64,000 nucleotides of DNA from Geodermatophilus dictyosporus (GTDB taxonomy: Bacteria; Actinomycetota; Actinomycetes; Mycobacteriales; Geodermatophilaceae). The position numbers and the translations under genes were made by a program. The notes beneath the pieces were generated by a model. It saw only the letters and a program-made list of their open reading frames with translations. It did not search any database and had not been told where the DNA came from. The stretch is taken from NCBI RefSeq assembly GCF_900115505.1, contig NZ_FOWQ01000002.1:310001-374000 (forward strand), written 5' to 3'. Of this stretch, positions 1-8,877 are shown piece by piece (position 1 is the first letter of the stretch; each line of letters begins with the position of its first letter).

Positions 1-1
1 G

Positions 2-160
2 TCGGCCGACCTGTCCCACCTCGCCGCGCTGGTCGACAGCGGGCGCCTGCGACCGGCCGTCGACCGCACCGTCCCGCTCGACCGGGCGCAGGACGCCTAC
101 CGGCACGCGGCCGGCCCGGCCACCGGCAAGGTCGTGCTCACGACGTCCGCCACCCGCTGA
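2..160 (+). CDS. Zinc-type alcohol dehydrogenase / quinone oxidoreductase, C-terminal fragment
   Basis: Only the last 52 codons are present; the gene starts before the window. The reading frame from base 2 ends in TGA at 158-160. The tail carries a stretch in which a variable loop is followed by PLDRAQDAYRHA and then GKVVL, the usual end of the medium-chain dehydrogenase/reductase family: the last helix that packs on the Rossmann fold, then the final strand. In this family the protein uses NAD(P)H to reduce or oxidise a carbonyl or quinone. The substrate cannot be told from this fragment. It converges on the GNAT gene downstream, with 16 bases between stops and no obvious terminator. Confidence 0.6.
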   Translation, partial: SADLSHLAALVDSGRLRPAVDRTVPLDRAQDAYRHAAGPATGKVVLTTSATR

Positions 161-176
161 CCGGTCGCTGCTGCCG

Positions 177-671
177 TCAGGTCAGCCGGTGGTAGCGGAC
201 CAGCGGCAGCGCGGTGAACCCGGCCGCCTCGTAGGTGCGGCGGGCCGGCGCGTGTCCCGGGTCGCCGCCGGTGCCGATGGCCACGATGCGCACACCCGCC
301 CGTCGCAGCTGCTCCACCCCGTCGTCGAGCAGTGCCCGCCCGATCCCGCGCCGCTGCGACCCCGGGTCGACGGCGAGCATCTCGACCTCGCCGCTGCCGG
401 GCTCGTCGTGCGCCTCGTCGTGGACGACGACGGCCACGAACCCGACCGGCCGGCCGTCCTCGACCGCGACCCGCACCCGCGTCCCCGGGTCGCGGCAGAC
501 CCGCTCGACCGCCTCGGCCTGCGACCTCGACCAGTCGGGGTACAGGTGCCGGTACACCGCCGGGCCGAGGACCGTCTCGAAGGAGGCGAACACCGGCGCC
601 CAGGCCCGGAGCGACAGGGCGACCACCTCGCCCAGGTCGGCGTCGTGCAGGTCCCGGATCGCCATGCTCAC
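177..671 (-). CDS. GNAT family N-acetyltransferase
   Basis: A 164-residue single-domain protein. The acetyl-CoA binding signature is clear: VEMLAVDPGSQRRGIGRALL (about residues 96-115) holds the Q/R-x-x-G-x-G/A loop that grips the pyrophosphate of acetyl-CoA, and YEAAGF near the C-terminus is the usual end of the fold. It should move an acetyl group to an amine; the substrate is unknown. The start may be the GTG at 671 or the ATG at 665. It lies 21 bases downstream of adnB on the same strand and could be transcribed with it, but no functional link to recombination is evident. Confidence 0.85.
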   Translation of the reverse strand: MSMAIRDLHDADLGEVVALSLRAWAPVFASFETVLGPAVYRHLYPDWSRSQAEAVERVCRDPGTRVRVAVEDGRPVGFVAVVVHDEAHDEPGSGEVEMLAVDPGSQRRGIGRALLDDGVEQLRRAGVRIVAIGTGGDPGHAPARRTYEAAGFTALPLVRYHRLT

Positions 672-692
672 GCCGTCAGGCTGACCGGCGCG

Positions 693-3600
693 TCAACCGA
701 GTCCGTCGTCCTCGGGTGGCGGGGGCAGGTCGTCGTCCGGGGGTTCCGCCGGCAGGTCCTCCCCCGTCACCAGCGCCAGCAGGCCGGCCTCGTCGAGCAG
801 GTCGACCGGGCGGACGGTGACGCCGGCGGCGACGTGGTGGAAACCCGCGCTCACCCGCTCGACCGGGACACCGGCCAGCCGCGACCAGCCCAGCCGGTAG
901 GCGGCCAGCTGCACCGCGGCGGAGGCCAGCTCGGCACCCGACGGCGGCGGGCCGGTCTTCCAGTCGACCACCTCGAAGCCGCCCTCGCCGTCGCCGAAGA
1001 CGGCGTCGATGCGGCCGCGCAGCGTCAGCGGGCCCAGCGGCGTCTCGAAGGGCACCTCGACCTCGACCGGCTGCCGGTCGGCCCAGCCGCTGGCCAGGAA
1101 CGCCTCCTGCAGGGCCGCCAGCGCGCCGTCGGGCGCCGCGCCCGCGTCGCCGGAGCCGGGCAGCTCGTCGAGGTCGAGCAGGCGGGCGGCGCCGAAGCGC
1201 TCCTCGATCCAGGCGTGGAACGCGGTGCCGCGGCGGGCCAGCGGCGCGGGCGCCGACGGCATCGGCCGCCGCAGCCGGCGGGCCAGCCCGGCCGGGTCGC
1301 GGCGCAGCGCCACCAGCTCCGAGACGGACAGGTGGCTGGGCAGCGGCACCTCCACGGACGGCCGGGCGGCGCGCCGGCGCTCGCGCAGCAGCAGGTCGGC
1401 GTCGCGGACCCACTGCTCGACCACCGGGTCCGCGGTGCCGAGCGCGGCGTCGGGGTCGAGCGGGTGCGCTGCGGACCCGGCCACCAGCTCCGCGGCGGCG
1501 GTGAGCGCGCGGCGGCGCGGCGCGGACAGCGGGTCGGCCGGCCACACCCCCACCGGCCACTCCTCCAGCGCCGGGTTGGTGGCGCCCTCCTCCGGCCGTT
1601 CGGCCCAGGCGACGACGACGCCGGCACCGGCGCCGCACGCCCGGCGGACCGTGTCGAGCAGCACCGACGGCCCGTTGGGCCGCACGCCCTCCCGCCACCA
1701 GCTGCCCGAGCAGACCAGCAGGTGCTTGGCGCGGGTGACCGCGACATAGCCCAGCCGGATCTCCTCGCTCTCGCCGAAGCCCTTCCACTCCTCGACGTAG
1801 TCCTCCAGCGCCGCCCGCACCGCCGCCTGGTCGCCCGAGCCGGGCACCGGCAGGCGCAGCTGCGGCAGCTCGTCGCGGTCGGTGGTGCGCAGGTCGACCG
1901 GCACCGCGCCCGGGTCCCTCACCCACGAGTCGGCGGTGTCGGTGCGGGCCGGGAACTGGTCGGCGGTCATGCCGGGCACGGCGACGACGTCCCACTCCAG
2001 GCCCTTGGCCGAGTGACCGGTGAGCAGCTGGATCGACTCCGGGTCGACCGCGACCTCCCCGGGCTCCAGGCCGCGCTCGCGCTCCTCGGCGTCGCGCAGG
2101 TAGCCGAGGAACGCCGGCAGCGAGGGCAGCTCGGCCAGCTCGGTGAACTCCGCGGCGACGGCGTGCAGCGCGTCGAGGTGCGCCCGCGCCGCACCCGGGC
2201 TGACCCCCGGTGCGCTGGCCAGCTCGGTCTCCAGCCCCAGGGTGCGGGCCACCTCGTCGACCAGGTCGGGCAGCGCGTCGCCCAGCCGGCCGCGCAGCTG
2301 CGCCAGCTCCCCGGCCAGCCGCCGCAGCCTGCGGTACGCCACGGCGGAGTAGGCCGACGGGTCGCCGAGGTCGTCGAGCGCCTCGACGAGACTGCCGCGC
2401 TCGGACGGGCGGGCCGCCGGGTCGTCGTCGTCCTCGCGGGCGGGCCTGCGCGAGCGCACCAGCGTCCGGGCGCGCGATTCCAGGGCGGCGAGGTCGCGGG
2501 GGCCGATCCGCCACCGCGCCCCGGTGAGCAGCCGGCCCATCGCGTCGCCGGCCGAGGGGTCGACCAGCACGGTGAGCGTGGCGACGACGTCGGAGACCTC
2601 GGGCACCTCCAGCAGCCCGCCCAGCCCGACGACGGTGACCGGCAGCCCCCGGGCGCGCAGGGCCGCGGCGATGCCGGGCAGCTGGCGGCGGGTGCGCACC
2701 AGCACCGCGGTCGTGGGCGGGCGCCCGTCGGGCCGCGGCGGCAGCGCGGGGTCCTCGCCGCGCCAGCAGGCGGCCAGCCGGTCGGCCAGCGCCTCGGTCT
2801 CCTCGGCCACCGTGGTGTACAGGCCGGCGGTGACCAGCCCGCCCCCGGCGGTCGGCGCGGGCGTCAGGTCGGGCAGCGGCACGTCGGGTGCCGGCAGCAG
2901 CCCGGCGACGGCGTTGGCCACCTGGAGCACCGCCGCGTCGTTGCGCCAGCTCGTGGCGAGCGTCAGCCGCCGGGACTCGCGGCCGCGGACGCCGGGGAAG
3001 GTGCGGGCGAAGCGCTCGATGGTGCCCGCCGACGCGCCGCGCCAGCCGTAGATCGACTGGCGCGGGTCGCCGACGGCGAGCACCGCGTGCCCGCTGGTGC
3101 GGCCGAACAGCGCCTCGAGCATGCGCAGCTGCCCGACGCTGGTGTCCTGGTACTCGTCGAGCAGCACAACCTGCCAGCGGGCGCGCTCGCGGCGGCCGAC
3201 CTCGGGCGCGGTGACGGCGACCCGCGCGGCCAGCGCCACCTGGTCGGAGTGGTCGATGGCCCCGGCGGCCCGCTTGCGCGCCTCGAACGCCGCCACCAGC
3301 GGCAGCAGCGCCACCCGGGCGCGCTGCCGGGCCAGCATCTCCAGCACGGGCGCGTACGGGCCGCGCTTGCGCGGGGCGTCGGGGTATCCGGCGATCCGCG
3401 CCTGCAGCTGCGCGGTCCACTCGCGCAGCCGCTCCGGGGCGATGTCGTGCTCGCCGAGCTCGCCGGCCAGCGCGAGGACGTCCTCGACGGTGGTCAGCGG
3501 GGTGAGCGGGACGTCGTCCATGTCGCCGGTCCAGCCCGACACGACCGCCGCCGCCTGCCCCCAGCACATCGCGGGGCCGAGCACCCCGGCACCGGGCTCG

Positions 3601-4085
3601 ACGCCGATGCGCAGGCCGTGCTCGCTGACCAAGGACGCGGCGTACCCGTGGTAGGTCGACACCGTGGGCACCGCCACGGCCAGCCGCTCGCGCAGCTGCG
3701 CGTCGGTCTCCGGGTGGCGGGCCAGCGCGGCGAGCCGGATCCGGATGCGCTCGTTGAGCTCGCTGGCGGCCTTGCGGGTGAAGGTCAGCCCGAGGATCGC
3801 GTCGGGGGCCACCAGCTCGTTGGCGACCAGCCAGCAGACGCGGGCCGCCATCGTCTCGGTCTTCCCCGAGCCGGCGCCGGCGACGACGACGAGCGGCCGG
3901 TCGGCGGGCGCGGACACCACCCCGGCCTGCTCGCCGGAGGGCGCGTAGGTGAGCCCGCAGCGCTCGGCGACCTCGGCCGGGGTGAGCAGCCGGCGCGGCC
4001 GCTCCGGCACGGGCGCCGACCCGAACAGCGCGTCGTCGTCGAAGGACAGCTGCTCCTCCGGCGGCGCCGGTGTCCGTCTGCTCAC
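693..4085 (-). CDS. adnB: AdnB-like ATP-dependent helicase-nuclease subunit
   Basis: 1130 residues. It has a UvrD-type superfamily 1 helicase: Walker A AGAGSGKT near residue 55, TFTRKAASEL (motif Ia), LLDEYQDTS with GDPRQSIYGWRGA (motifs II-III), HSAKGLEWD (motif V) and YVAVTRAKHLL (motif VI). A RecB-type nuclease domain follows, with GTAFHAWIE, GRIDAVF, VVDWKTG and QLAAYRLGW giving the H, D, D-x-K and Q-x3-Y signature. Unlike its partner it has no C-terminal cysteine cluster. Actinobacterial AdnAB is the dimeric helicase-nuclease that resects double-strand breaks. The GTG start at 4083-4085 overlaps the adnA stop (GTGA), so the two are translationally coupled; the frame stays open upstream but that is antisense-style noise inside adnA. 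Confidence 0.93.
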   Translation of the reverse strand: MSRRTPAPPEEQLSFDDDALFGSAPVPERPRRLLTPAEVAERCGLTYAPSGEQAGVVSAPADRPLVVVAGAGSGKTETMAARVCWLVANELVAPDAILGLTFTRKAASELNERIRIRLAALARHPETDAQLRERLAVAVPTVSTYHGYAASLVSEHGLRIGVEPGAGVLGPAMCWGQAAAVVSGWTGDMDDVPLTPLTTVEDVLALAGELGEHDIAPERLREWTAQLQARIAGYPDAPRKRGPYAPVLEMLARQRARVALLPLVAAFEARKRAAGAIDHSDQVALAARVAVTAPEVGRRERARWQVVLLDEYQDTSVGQLRMLEALFGRTSGHAVLAVGDPRQSIYGWRGASAGTIERFARTFPGVRGRESRRLTLATSWRNDAAVLQVANAVAGLLPAPDVPLPDLTPAPTAGGGLVTAGLYTTVAEETEALADRLAACWRGEDPALPPRPDGRPPTTAVLVRTRRQLPGIAAALRARGLPVTVVGLGGLLEVPEVSDVVATLTVLVDPSAGDAMGRLLTGARWRIGPRDLAALESRARTLVRSRRPAREDDDDPAARPSERGSLVEALDDLGDPSAYSAVAYRRLRRLAGELAQLRGRLGDALPDLVDEVARTLGLETELASAPGVSPGAARAHLDALHAVAAEFTELAELPSLPAFLGYLRDAEERERGLEPGEVAVDPESIQLLTGHSAKGLEWDVVAVPGMTADQFPARTDTADSWVRDPGAVPVDLRTTDRDELPQLRLPVPGSGDQAAVRAALEDYVEEWKGFGESEEIRLGYVAVTRAKHLLVCSGSWWREGVRPNGPSVLLDTVRRACGAGAGVVVAWAERPEEGATNPALEEWPVGVWPADPLSAPRRRALTAAAELVAGSAAHPLDPDAALGTADPVVEQWVRDADLLLRERRRAARPSVEVPLPSHLSVSELVALRRDPAGLARRLRRPMPSAPAPLARRGTAFHAWIEERFGAARLLDLDELPGSGDAGAAPDGALAALQEAFLASGWADRQPVEVEVPFETPLGPLTLRGRIDAVFGDGEGGFEVVDWKTGPPPSGAELASAAVQLAAYRLGWSRLAGVPVERVSAGFHHVAAGVTVRPVDLLDEAGLLALVTGEDLPAEPPDDDLPPPPEDDGLG

Positions 4086-7000
4086 GCGGTGACCTGCCGG
4101 CCGCGCTCGCTGAGCGGGCAGCTGCGCCGGGCCGGGCAGCGCTGGCAGTGGCTGCCGCTGCGCACCTCGAAGGTGGCCGCGCCCATGCCCTCGCCGACGT
4201 CGGCGACCAGCTCGCCGGCCCAGGTCTCCCCCGCCGGCAGCCCCTCGGGCAGCGGCTCCTGCGCCTGCTCCTTGGCCTTCGACCCGGTGCCGACCTGCAG
4301 CAGCGCCGCGCCGCCGGGCTCGCTGCCGTGCTCGCCGAAGGCGCCGGCGGCCACGGCCACCTGGTAGGCGGCCAGCTGCCCGTGGGTCTCGACGTCCTTG
4401 GCGTGCGTGCGCCCGGTCTTGAGGTCGACGACGACCAGCCGGCCCTGACCGTCGCGCTCGAGCCGGTCGACCTGGCCGCGGATGCGGGCGCGGCCCACGG
4501 TGACGTCGAAGTCGGCCTCGGCGGCCACCAGCTCGCGGCGGTTGGCCGCGTGCCAGCCCAGGAACCGGTCGAGCATGTCGCGGGCGGCCACCCGCTGCCG
4601 CTGGTCGGCCCAGCCCGGCCCCAGGTCGAGCGCGTCGAGCTCGGCGGCGAGCGCGGCGGGGGCCTGCGCCGGCGGCAGCCCCTCGGCCACCTGCTGGGCC
4701 ACGGCGTGCACCGCGGTGCCGACCGTGCGGGTGGCGTCGGGCGCGGCCTCCGCGCCGACCGCGCCGAGCACCCAGCGCAGCGGGCAGCGCTGGAAGGTCT
4801 CGATCGCCGAGGGACGCACCCGCACCGGGTCGGTCTCCGGCACGAGCGGGGCGTCGTCGGACAGCGGGGCCAGCCCCCACCAGTCCGTGGGCGCGGCGCC
4901 GGGGACGCCCTCGTCGGCCAGCCGGCGCAGCACGGCGGCGGCGGCCGAGCGGCGGGCCGGCTCGGTCTGCGGGTCGCTGACCGCCCGGCGCAGGTCGGCG
5001 ACGAGCGCGGGCAGCCGCAGCGAGCGCGGCAGCGGGGTCAGCGGCCGGCCGTCGTCGGGCGGCGGGACGACGAGGTCGAGGAAGCGCGAGGCGGTGGCCC
5101 CGGCGTCGGGACCGTCGAGCGCGCCCTCGACCGCGGTGACCACCAGCCACCGGCGGGCCCGGGTGCAGGCGACGTAGAACAGCCGCCGCTCCTCGGCCAG
5201 CAGCTGCGCGCGCCGGTCGACCACGGTGCCGTCGATGCCGGCGACCCGCTCGACCAGCAGCTCGGTGCCCAGCAGGGTGCCGCGGTCGCGCAGGTCGGGC
5301 CAGATCCCCTCCTGCACGCCGGCCACGCACACCACGTCCCACTCCAGGCCCTTGGACGCGTGCGCGGTGAGCAGCCGCACCGCCTCGGGGGCGCCGTCGC
5401 GGACCGCACCGGAGAGCCCGGGCAGCTCCTGCGCCGACAGGTGCCCGACGAAGGCACCGACGGTGGCCGACGGCAGCCGGTCGACGAACCCGGCGGCGGC
5501 GTCGAACAGCGCGACGACGGCGTCGAGGTCGCGGTCGGCCACGGCCCCGGCGGCCCCGCCCACGGCACTGGCGCGGGCCCAGCGGGCGGCCAGGCCGCTG
5601 CGCTGCCACATCGCCCACAGCACGTCCTCGGCCGACCCGTCGCGGGCGAGGGCGACCCGTCCGGCGGCAAGCACGGCGGCCACCCGCCGGGCCGGCCGGG
5701 CCACCGGCTCGGGCAGCGCCTCGAGCAGCGGCTCGTCGGCCAGCGCCGTGGCCAGGGGTGCGCCCCGCTCGTCGGCGTCGACGCCGCGCTCGGCCTGGGC
5801 GATGCGCACCGCACGGCGGAGCCGGCGCAGGTCGAGGACGGTGGCCCCGCCCAGCGGCGAGGCGAGCAGCGCCTCCGCGCCGGGCTCGTCGAGGGTCAGT
5901 GCCCCGGGCTCGGTGCCCGGGTGCGGCAGCAGCGCGGTGAGCGCGGCGAGCAACGGCGCGACCGCCGGCTGGGCGGCCAGCGGGACGTCGTCGGCGGACA
6001 CCTCGACGGGGACCCCGGCCGAGGTCAGCGCGCGGCGCAGCGGGGCGATCGCCAGCGCGGCTCGCACCACCACGGCCATCCGCGACCACGGGACGCCGTC
6101 GACCAGGTGGGCGCGGCGCAGCACGTCGGCGACGTAGGCGGCCTCGACGCTGGCCGAGCCGAGGACGTGCACCTCCGCACCGCCCTCCTCGGCACCGGCC
6201 ACGGCCTGCAGCCGCCGGTGCTCCCAGGGCCCGGGCAGCGCCTCGGCCACCCGGCGGCTGACCGCGAGCAGCCCGGGCCCCGACCGGCGGCACACCCCGA
6301 GCGACAGCCGCCGCGCGGGCCGGCCGTCGACGGTGCGGAACCGCTCGGGGAACTCGACGATCCCGCGCGGCTCGGCCCCGCGGAAGGCGTAGACCGCCTG
6401 GTCGGGGTCGCCGACGACGACCAGGTCGCCGCCGCCGCCGGCGAGCAGCTCCAGCAGCTCCACCTGCGCGGGGTCGGTGTCCTGGTACTCGTCGACGAAC
6501 AGCCAGCGGGCCCGCTCGCGCTCGTGGCGCAGCAGCTCCGGGTCGTCCGCCAGCTCGGCGATCGCGGCGCGGACCAGCTCGGCGGGGTCGTAGCCCGAGG
6601 CGTCGCCACCGCCGGCCGTGCTGAAGGCGGTGACCGCCTCGTACTGCTCCAGGAACGCCGCCACGTGCGCCCAGGCCTCGGTGCCGGTCTCGCGGCCCCA
6701 GGCGGCCAGCAGCTCGGGGTCGACGCCGCGCTCGGTGGCGCGCAGCAGCAGGTCGCGCAGCTCGCCGCGGAACCCGGCGGTGCCCAGTGCGGGCAGCAGC
6801 GACGCCGGCCAGCGCACCGCACCCTCCCCGGCGAGGTCACCGCGCAGCAGCTCGGCGACCAGGGCGTCCTGCTCGGCGGCGGTCAGCAGGCGGGGCGGGG
6901 CCTCGCCGCGCAGCAGCGCCGCCCGCCGCAGCACGCCGTAGGCGTAGGAGTGGAAGGTGCGGGCCAGGGGCTCGCGGATGGTGCGGGCCACCCGCGCGGT

Positions 7001-7270
7001 GATGCGGGTGCGCAGCTCCGCGGCCGCCCGGCGGCTGAAGGTCAGGACGAGCAGCTGCTCGGGGTCGGCACCGCGGTCGATGCGCGCGGCGACGGCCTCG
7101 ACGATCGTCGTCGTCTTGCCGGTGCCGGGGCCGGCCAGGACCAGCAGCGGGCCGCCGGGGTGGTCGACGACGGCCTGCTGCGTGGGGTCCAGCAGCGGTG
7201 ACCGCGCCGGCGCCGGCGCCGGCTGCACGAGCCGGTAGACCGGCGCCGCCTCGTCCCCCCGCAGTGCCAC
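4082..7270 (-). CDS. adnA: AdnA-like ATP-dependent helicase-nuclease subunit
   Basis: 1062 residues, partner of AdnB. Walker A AGPGTGKTT lies at about 46-54; TFSRRAAAEL, LFVDEYQDTDPAQ, GDPDQAVYAFRGA, HASKGLEWD and FYVACTRARRWL follow as the SF1 helicase motifs. The C-terminal third is a RecB-type nuclease: GTAVHAVAQQ, GQVDRLE, VVDLKTGRTH and QLAAYQVAV. Four cysteines flank it (one in FQRCPLRW, three in CQRCPARRSC at the extreme C-terminus), the arrangement of an AddB-type 4Fe-4S staple. With AdnB it should unwind and resect duplex ends before RecA loading. The gene opens the adnA-adnB operon. The start at 7270 is the first plausible one, 22 residues before the conserved LLDPTQQAVV. Confidence 0.93.
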   Translation of the reverse strand: MALRGDEAAPVYRLVQPAPAPARSPLLDPTQQAVVDHPGGPLLVLAGPGTGKTTTIVEAVAARIDRGADPEQLLVLTFSRRAAAELRTRITARVARTIREPLARTFHSYAYGVLRRAALLRGEAPPRLLTAAEQDALVAELLRGDLAGEGAVRWPASLLPALGTAGFRGELRDLLLRATERGVDPELLAAWGRETGTEAWAHVAAFLEQYEAVTAFSTAGGGDASGYDPAELVRAAIAELADDPELLRHERERARWLFVDEYQDTDPAQVELLELLAGGGGDLVVVGDPDQAVYAFRGAEPRGIVEFPERFRTVDGRPARRLSLGVCRRSGPGLLAVSRRVAEALPGPWEHRRLQAVAGAEEGGAEVHVLGSASVEAAYVADVLRRAHLVDGVPWSRMAVVVRAALAIAPLRRALTSAGVPVEVSADDVPLAAQPAVAPLLAALTALLPHPGTEPGALTLDEPGAEALLASPLGGATVLDLRRLRRAVRIAQAERGVDADERGAPLATALADEPLLEALPEPVARPARRVAAVLAAGRVALARDGSAEDVLWAMWQRSGLAARWARASAVGGAAGAVADRDLDAVVALFDAAAGFVDRLPSATVGAFVGHLSAQELPGLSGAVRDGAPEAVRLLTAHASKGLEWDVVCVAGVQEGIWPDLRDRGTLLGTELLVERVAGIDGTVVDRRAQLLAEERRLFYVACTRARRWLVVTAVEGALDGPDAGATASRFLDLVVPPPDDGRPLTPLPRSLRLPALVADLRRAVSDPQTEPARRSAAAAVLRRLADEGVPGAAPTDWWGLAPLSDDAPLVPETDPVRVRPSAIETFQRCPLRWVLGAVGAEAAPDATRTVGTAVHAVAQQVAEGLPPAQAPAALAAELDALDLGPGWADQRQRVAARDMLDRFLGWHAANRRELVAAEADFDVTVGRARIRGQVDRLERDGQGRLVVVDLKTGRTHAKDVETHGQLAAYQVAVAAGAFGEHGSEPGGAALLQVGTGSKAKEQAQEPLPEGLPAGETWAGELVADVGEGMGAATFEVRSGSHCQRCPARRSCPLSERGRQVTA

Positions 7271-7324
7271 CCCTCGATGACACCACGGCGCACCGACATC
7301 GCGGCGCAGCGCCGTCGGGCCGGC

Positions 7325-7852
7325 TCAGTACCGCACGCGGTACCAGTGCTCGGTCTCACCGGGGAGCCGGTCGAGCAGCACCTGCGTCCCCCCGGGGACG
7401 TCGAGCACCCGGACGCCGTCGCCGAGCAGGACCGGCGCGAAGAAGAGCAGCACCTCGTCCAGCAGCCGGGCCTCGACCAGCTGCCGGGCCACGTCGGCAC
7501 CCAGCACGTCGACCACGCCGTCCCCGGCGGCCTCCCGCGCCAGGTCCACCGCCCGGTGCAGGTCGCCGGCGAAGGTGACGCCCTCGGGGGCCTCCGCCGC
7601 CGGCCGGTGGGTGAGGACGACGACCGGTCCCGACCACTGCCCGCCGAAGGCGCCCTCGCGGTCGGTGCCCCGGTTGGGGTCGTCGCCGCCGAAGGTCCGG
7701 GCGCCGACCAGCACCGCCGTCACCCGGCTCACCAGCCGGTCGGCCGTGGGGTTCGGCGTCCCCAGGTGCGGGGTGAGCCAGGACATGTCGCCGCCCGGGC
7801 CGGCGATGAAGCCGTCCAGCGACGCGGTCGCGGAGTAGAGCAGGGTGGCCAC
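7325..7852 (-). CDS. Dihydrofolate reductase / RibD C-terminal family protein
   Basis: 175 residues with the RibD-C/DHFR-like fold: an N-terminal strand LLYSATASLDGFIAG, VGARTF, a central VVVLTHRP strand, a D-V-L-G-A-D-V glycine turn that usually contacts NADPH, and FFAPVLLGDGVRVL near the end. Members are small NADPH-dependent reductases; those outside riboflavin and folate synthesis mostly have unknown substrates. I chose the GTG at 7852 because GGGAGG sits 5 bases before it on the minus strand and the conserved strand starts at once; the frame is open 15 codons further up without support. It lies upstream of, and convergent with, nothing; adnA starts 54 bases past its stop on the same strand. 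Confidence 0.8.
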   Translation of the reverse strand: MATLLYSATASLDGFIAGPGGDMSWLTPHLGTPNPTADRLVSRVTAVLVGARTFGGDDPNRGTDREGAFGGQWSGPVVVLTHRPAAEAPEGVTFAGDLHRAVDLAREAAGDGVVDVLGADVARQLVEARLLDEVLLFFAPVLLGDGVRVLDVPGGTQVLLDRLPGETEHWYRVRY

Positions 7853-7912
7853 GGTTCCTCCCGGTCCGGTCGTCGGAGGGGCGGACCGCCGCGGCACGCC
7901 GGACTCATCGGC

Positions 7913-8224
7913 TCAGGGCCAGCCGACGGCGGCGAGGTCGACCCGGCCGCCGCGCACCGGCACGCCCTCGGCGGCCAGCAGCGCCAGCTGCCGCACCCGC
8001 ACCGGCTCGGCGCAGGTGCCGTCGGCGCGCAGCACCCGGTGCCAGGGCACGGCCGCCCCTCCGGAGGACAGCGCCCGCGCCACCCGCCGCGGCCCGACGC
8101 CGACCAGCCGGCCGACCGCGCCGTAGGTGCTCACCCGCCCCGGCGGGATCGACTCGACGACGTCGAACACCGCCTCGTCGACGTCGGCCGGGTCCGCCGG
8201 GGCCCGGTCGACGGGTTCACGCAC
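7913..8224 (-). CDS. Alkyltransferase-like (ATL) DNA-binding protein, MGMT family without the active cysteine
   Basis: 103 residues, matching only the winged-helix DNA-binding half of O6-alkylguanine-DNA alkyltransferase. PPGRVSTYG and RRVARAL are present, but the acceptor motif PCHRV reads PWHRV, with tryptophan at about residue 61 in place of the methyl-accepting cysteine. This swap defines ATL proteins, which flip and bind alkylated guanine without repairing it and hand the lesion to nucleotide excision repair. The same neighbourhood in mycobacteria, near adnAB and moeZ, carries a similar small MGMT-like gene. Its 5' end overlaps the stop of the upstream gene by 8 bases, suggesting cotranscription. 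Confidence 0.85.
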   Translation of the reverse strand: MREPVDRAPADPADVDEAVFDVVESIPPGRVSTYGAVGRLVGVGPRRVARALSSGGAAVPWHRVLRADGTCAEPVRVRQLALLAAEGVPVRGGRVDLAAVGWP

Positions 8225-8798
8225 GGCGGCCGAAGCGGGCCAGCAGGCGGTCCTGCGGGGAGGCGCCGTCGGGCACCTCGAGCGGCGGGTCGAACAGACC
8301 CGGGACGCCGTCGCCGGGGAGCCGGTCGGCGAGCGCCCCGGCGGCGCGGACCAGCGCCGGGTCGAGCTGCTCGTCGCCGCCGGTGGCGCGGGCGAGGTCC
8401 CAGGAGTGCACGGTCAGGTCGGCGGTGAGCTCCTCGACGTACTCGCGCGCCGGCGTCGGGCCGCGGGTCAGGTGCACCGTGCCGCCGTCGAGGTCGGCGC
8501 CGGCGACGGCGGCCAGCGCCTCGTCGGCCACGGCCTCCCACGCGGTCAGCGGGTCCGGGGCGAGCAGCGCGTCCGTACCGGCGGGCACCTGCGCGGCGAC
8601 GTCGTCGACCGGGTCGCCGGCCATCAGGCCGGGCACCCAGTGCGCCTCGCCGACGAGGTGGGCGACCAGGTCGGCGACGGTCCACCCGGGCAGCGCCTCG
8701 AGGTCCCACTGACCGGGCTCGACGGCGTCGACGCGGTCGGTGAAGGCGGCCTGGGCACGCTGGTAGAGCTCGAGCAGCTCGGTGGCGGGGGTCGGCAC
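8217..8798 (-). CDS. Mycothiol-dependent maleylpyruvate isomerase-fold protein (TIGR03086/DinB-like)
   Basis: 193 residues. It has the DinB-like four-helix fold used by actinobacterial mycothiol-dependent enzymes: an N-terminal helix TELLELYQRAQAAF, then WTVADLVAHLVGE, in which the conserved histidine helps bind metal, then VHSWDLARATG with a second histidine and aspartate. Family members use mycothiol as cofactor or bind a divalent metal; this one's substrate is not known. A GTG at 8798 is preferred because it directly precedes the conserved helix. An in-frame GTG at 8813 would add five residues. It overlaps the ATL gene by 8 bases. Confidence 0.75.
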   Translation of the reverse strand: MPTPATELLELYQRAQAAFTDRVDAVEPGQWDLEALPGWTVADLVAHLVGEAHWVPGLMAGDPVDDVAAQVPAGTDALLAPDPLTAWEAVADEALAAVAGADLDGGTVHLTRGPTPAREYVEELTADLTVHSWDLARATGGDEQLDPALVRAAGALADRLPGDGVPGLFDPPLEVPDGASPQDRLLARFGRRA

Positions 8799-8824
8799 GG
8801 GTCCAGTCAACACAGCCGCCGAGA

Positions 8825-8852
8825 GCCCGGCACCCGCAGTCGGGTGCCGGGC
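8825..8852 (-). terminator. Perfect 11-bp hairpin downstream of vapC
   Basis: GCCCGGCACCC (8825-8835), six-base loop, GGGTGCCGGGC (8842-8852). It begins 26 bases past the vapC stop on the minus strand. There is no U tract, as is usual for terminators at this GC content. Nearly the same stem recurs at 9579-9610 on the other side of vapBC. Confidence 0.7.
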
Positions 8853-8877
8853 CCCCGGAACGACAGGAGGCGCTCGC

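Noticed and set aside
189..4367. Open frame of 1392 codons antisense to adnB
   Set aside because: Same reason: no domain, and adnB motifs on the other strand are complete.
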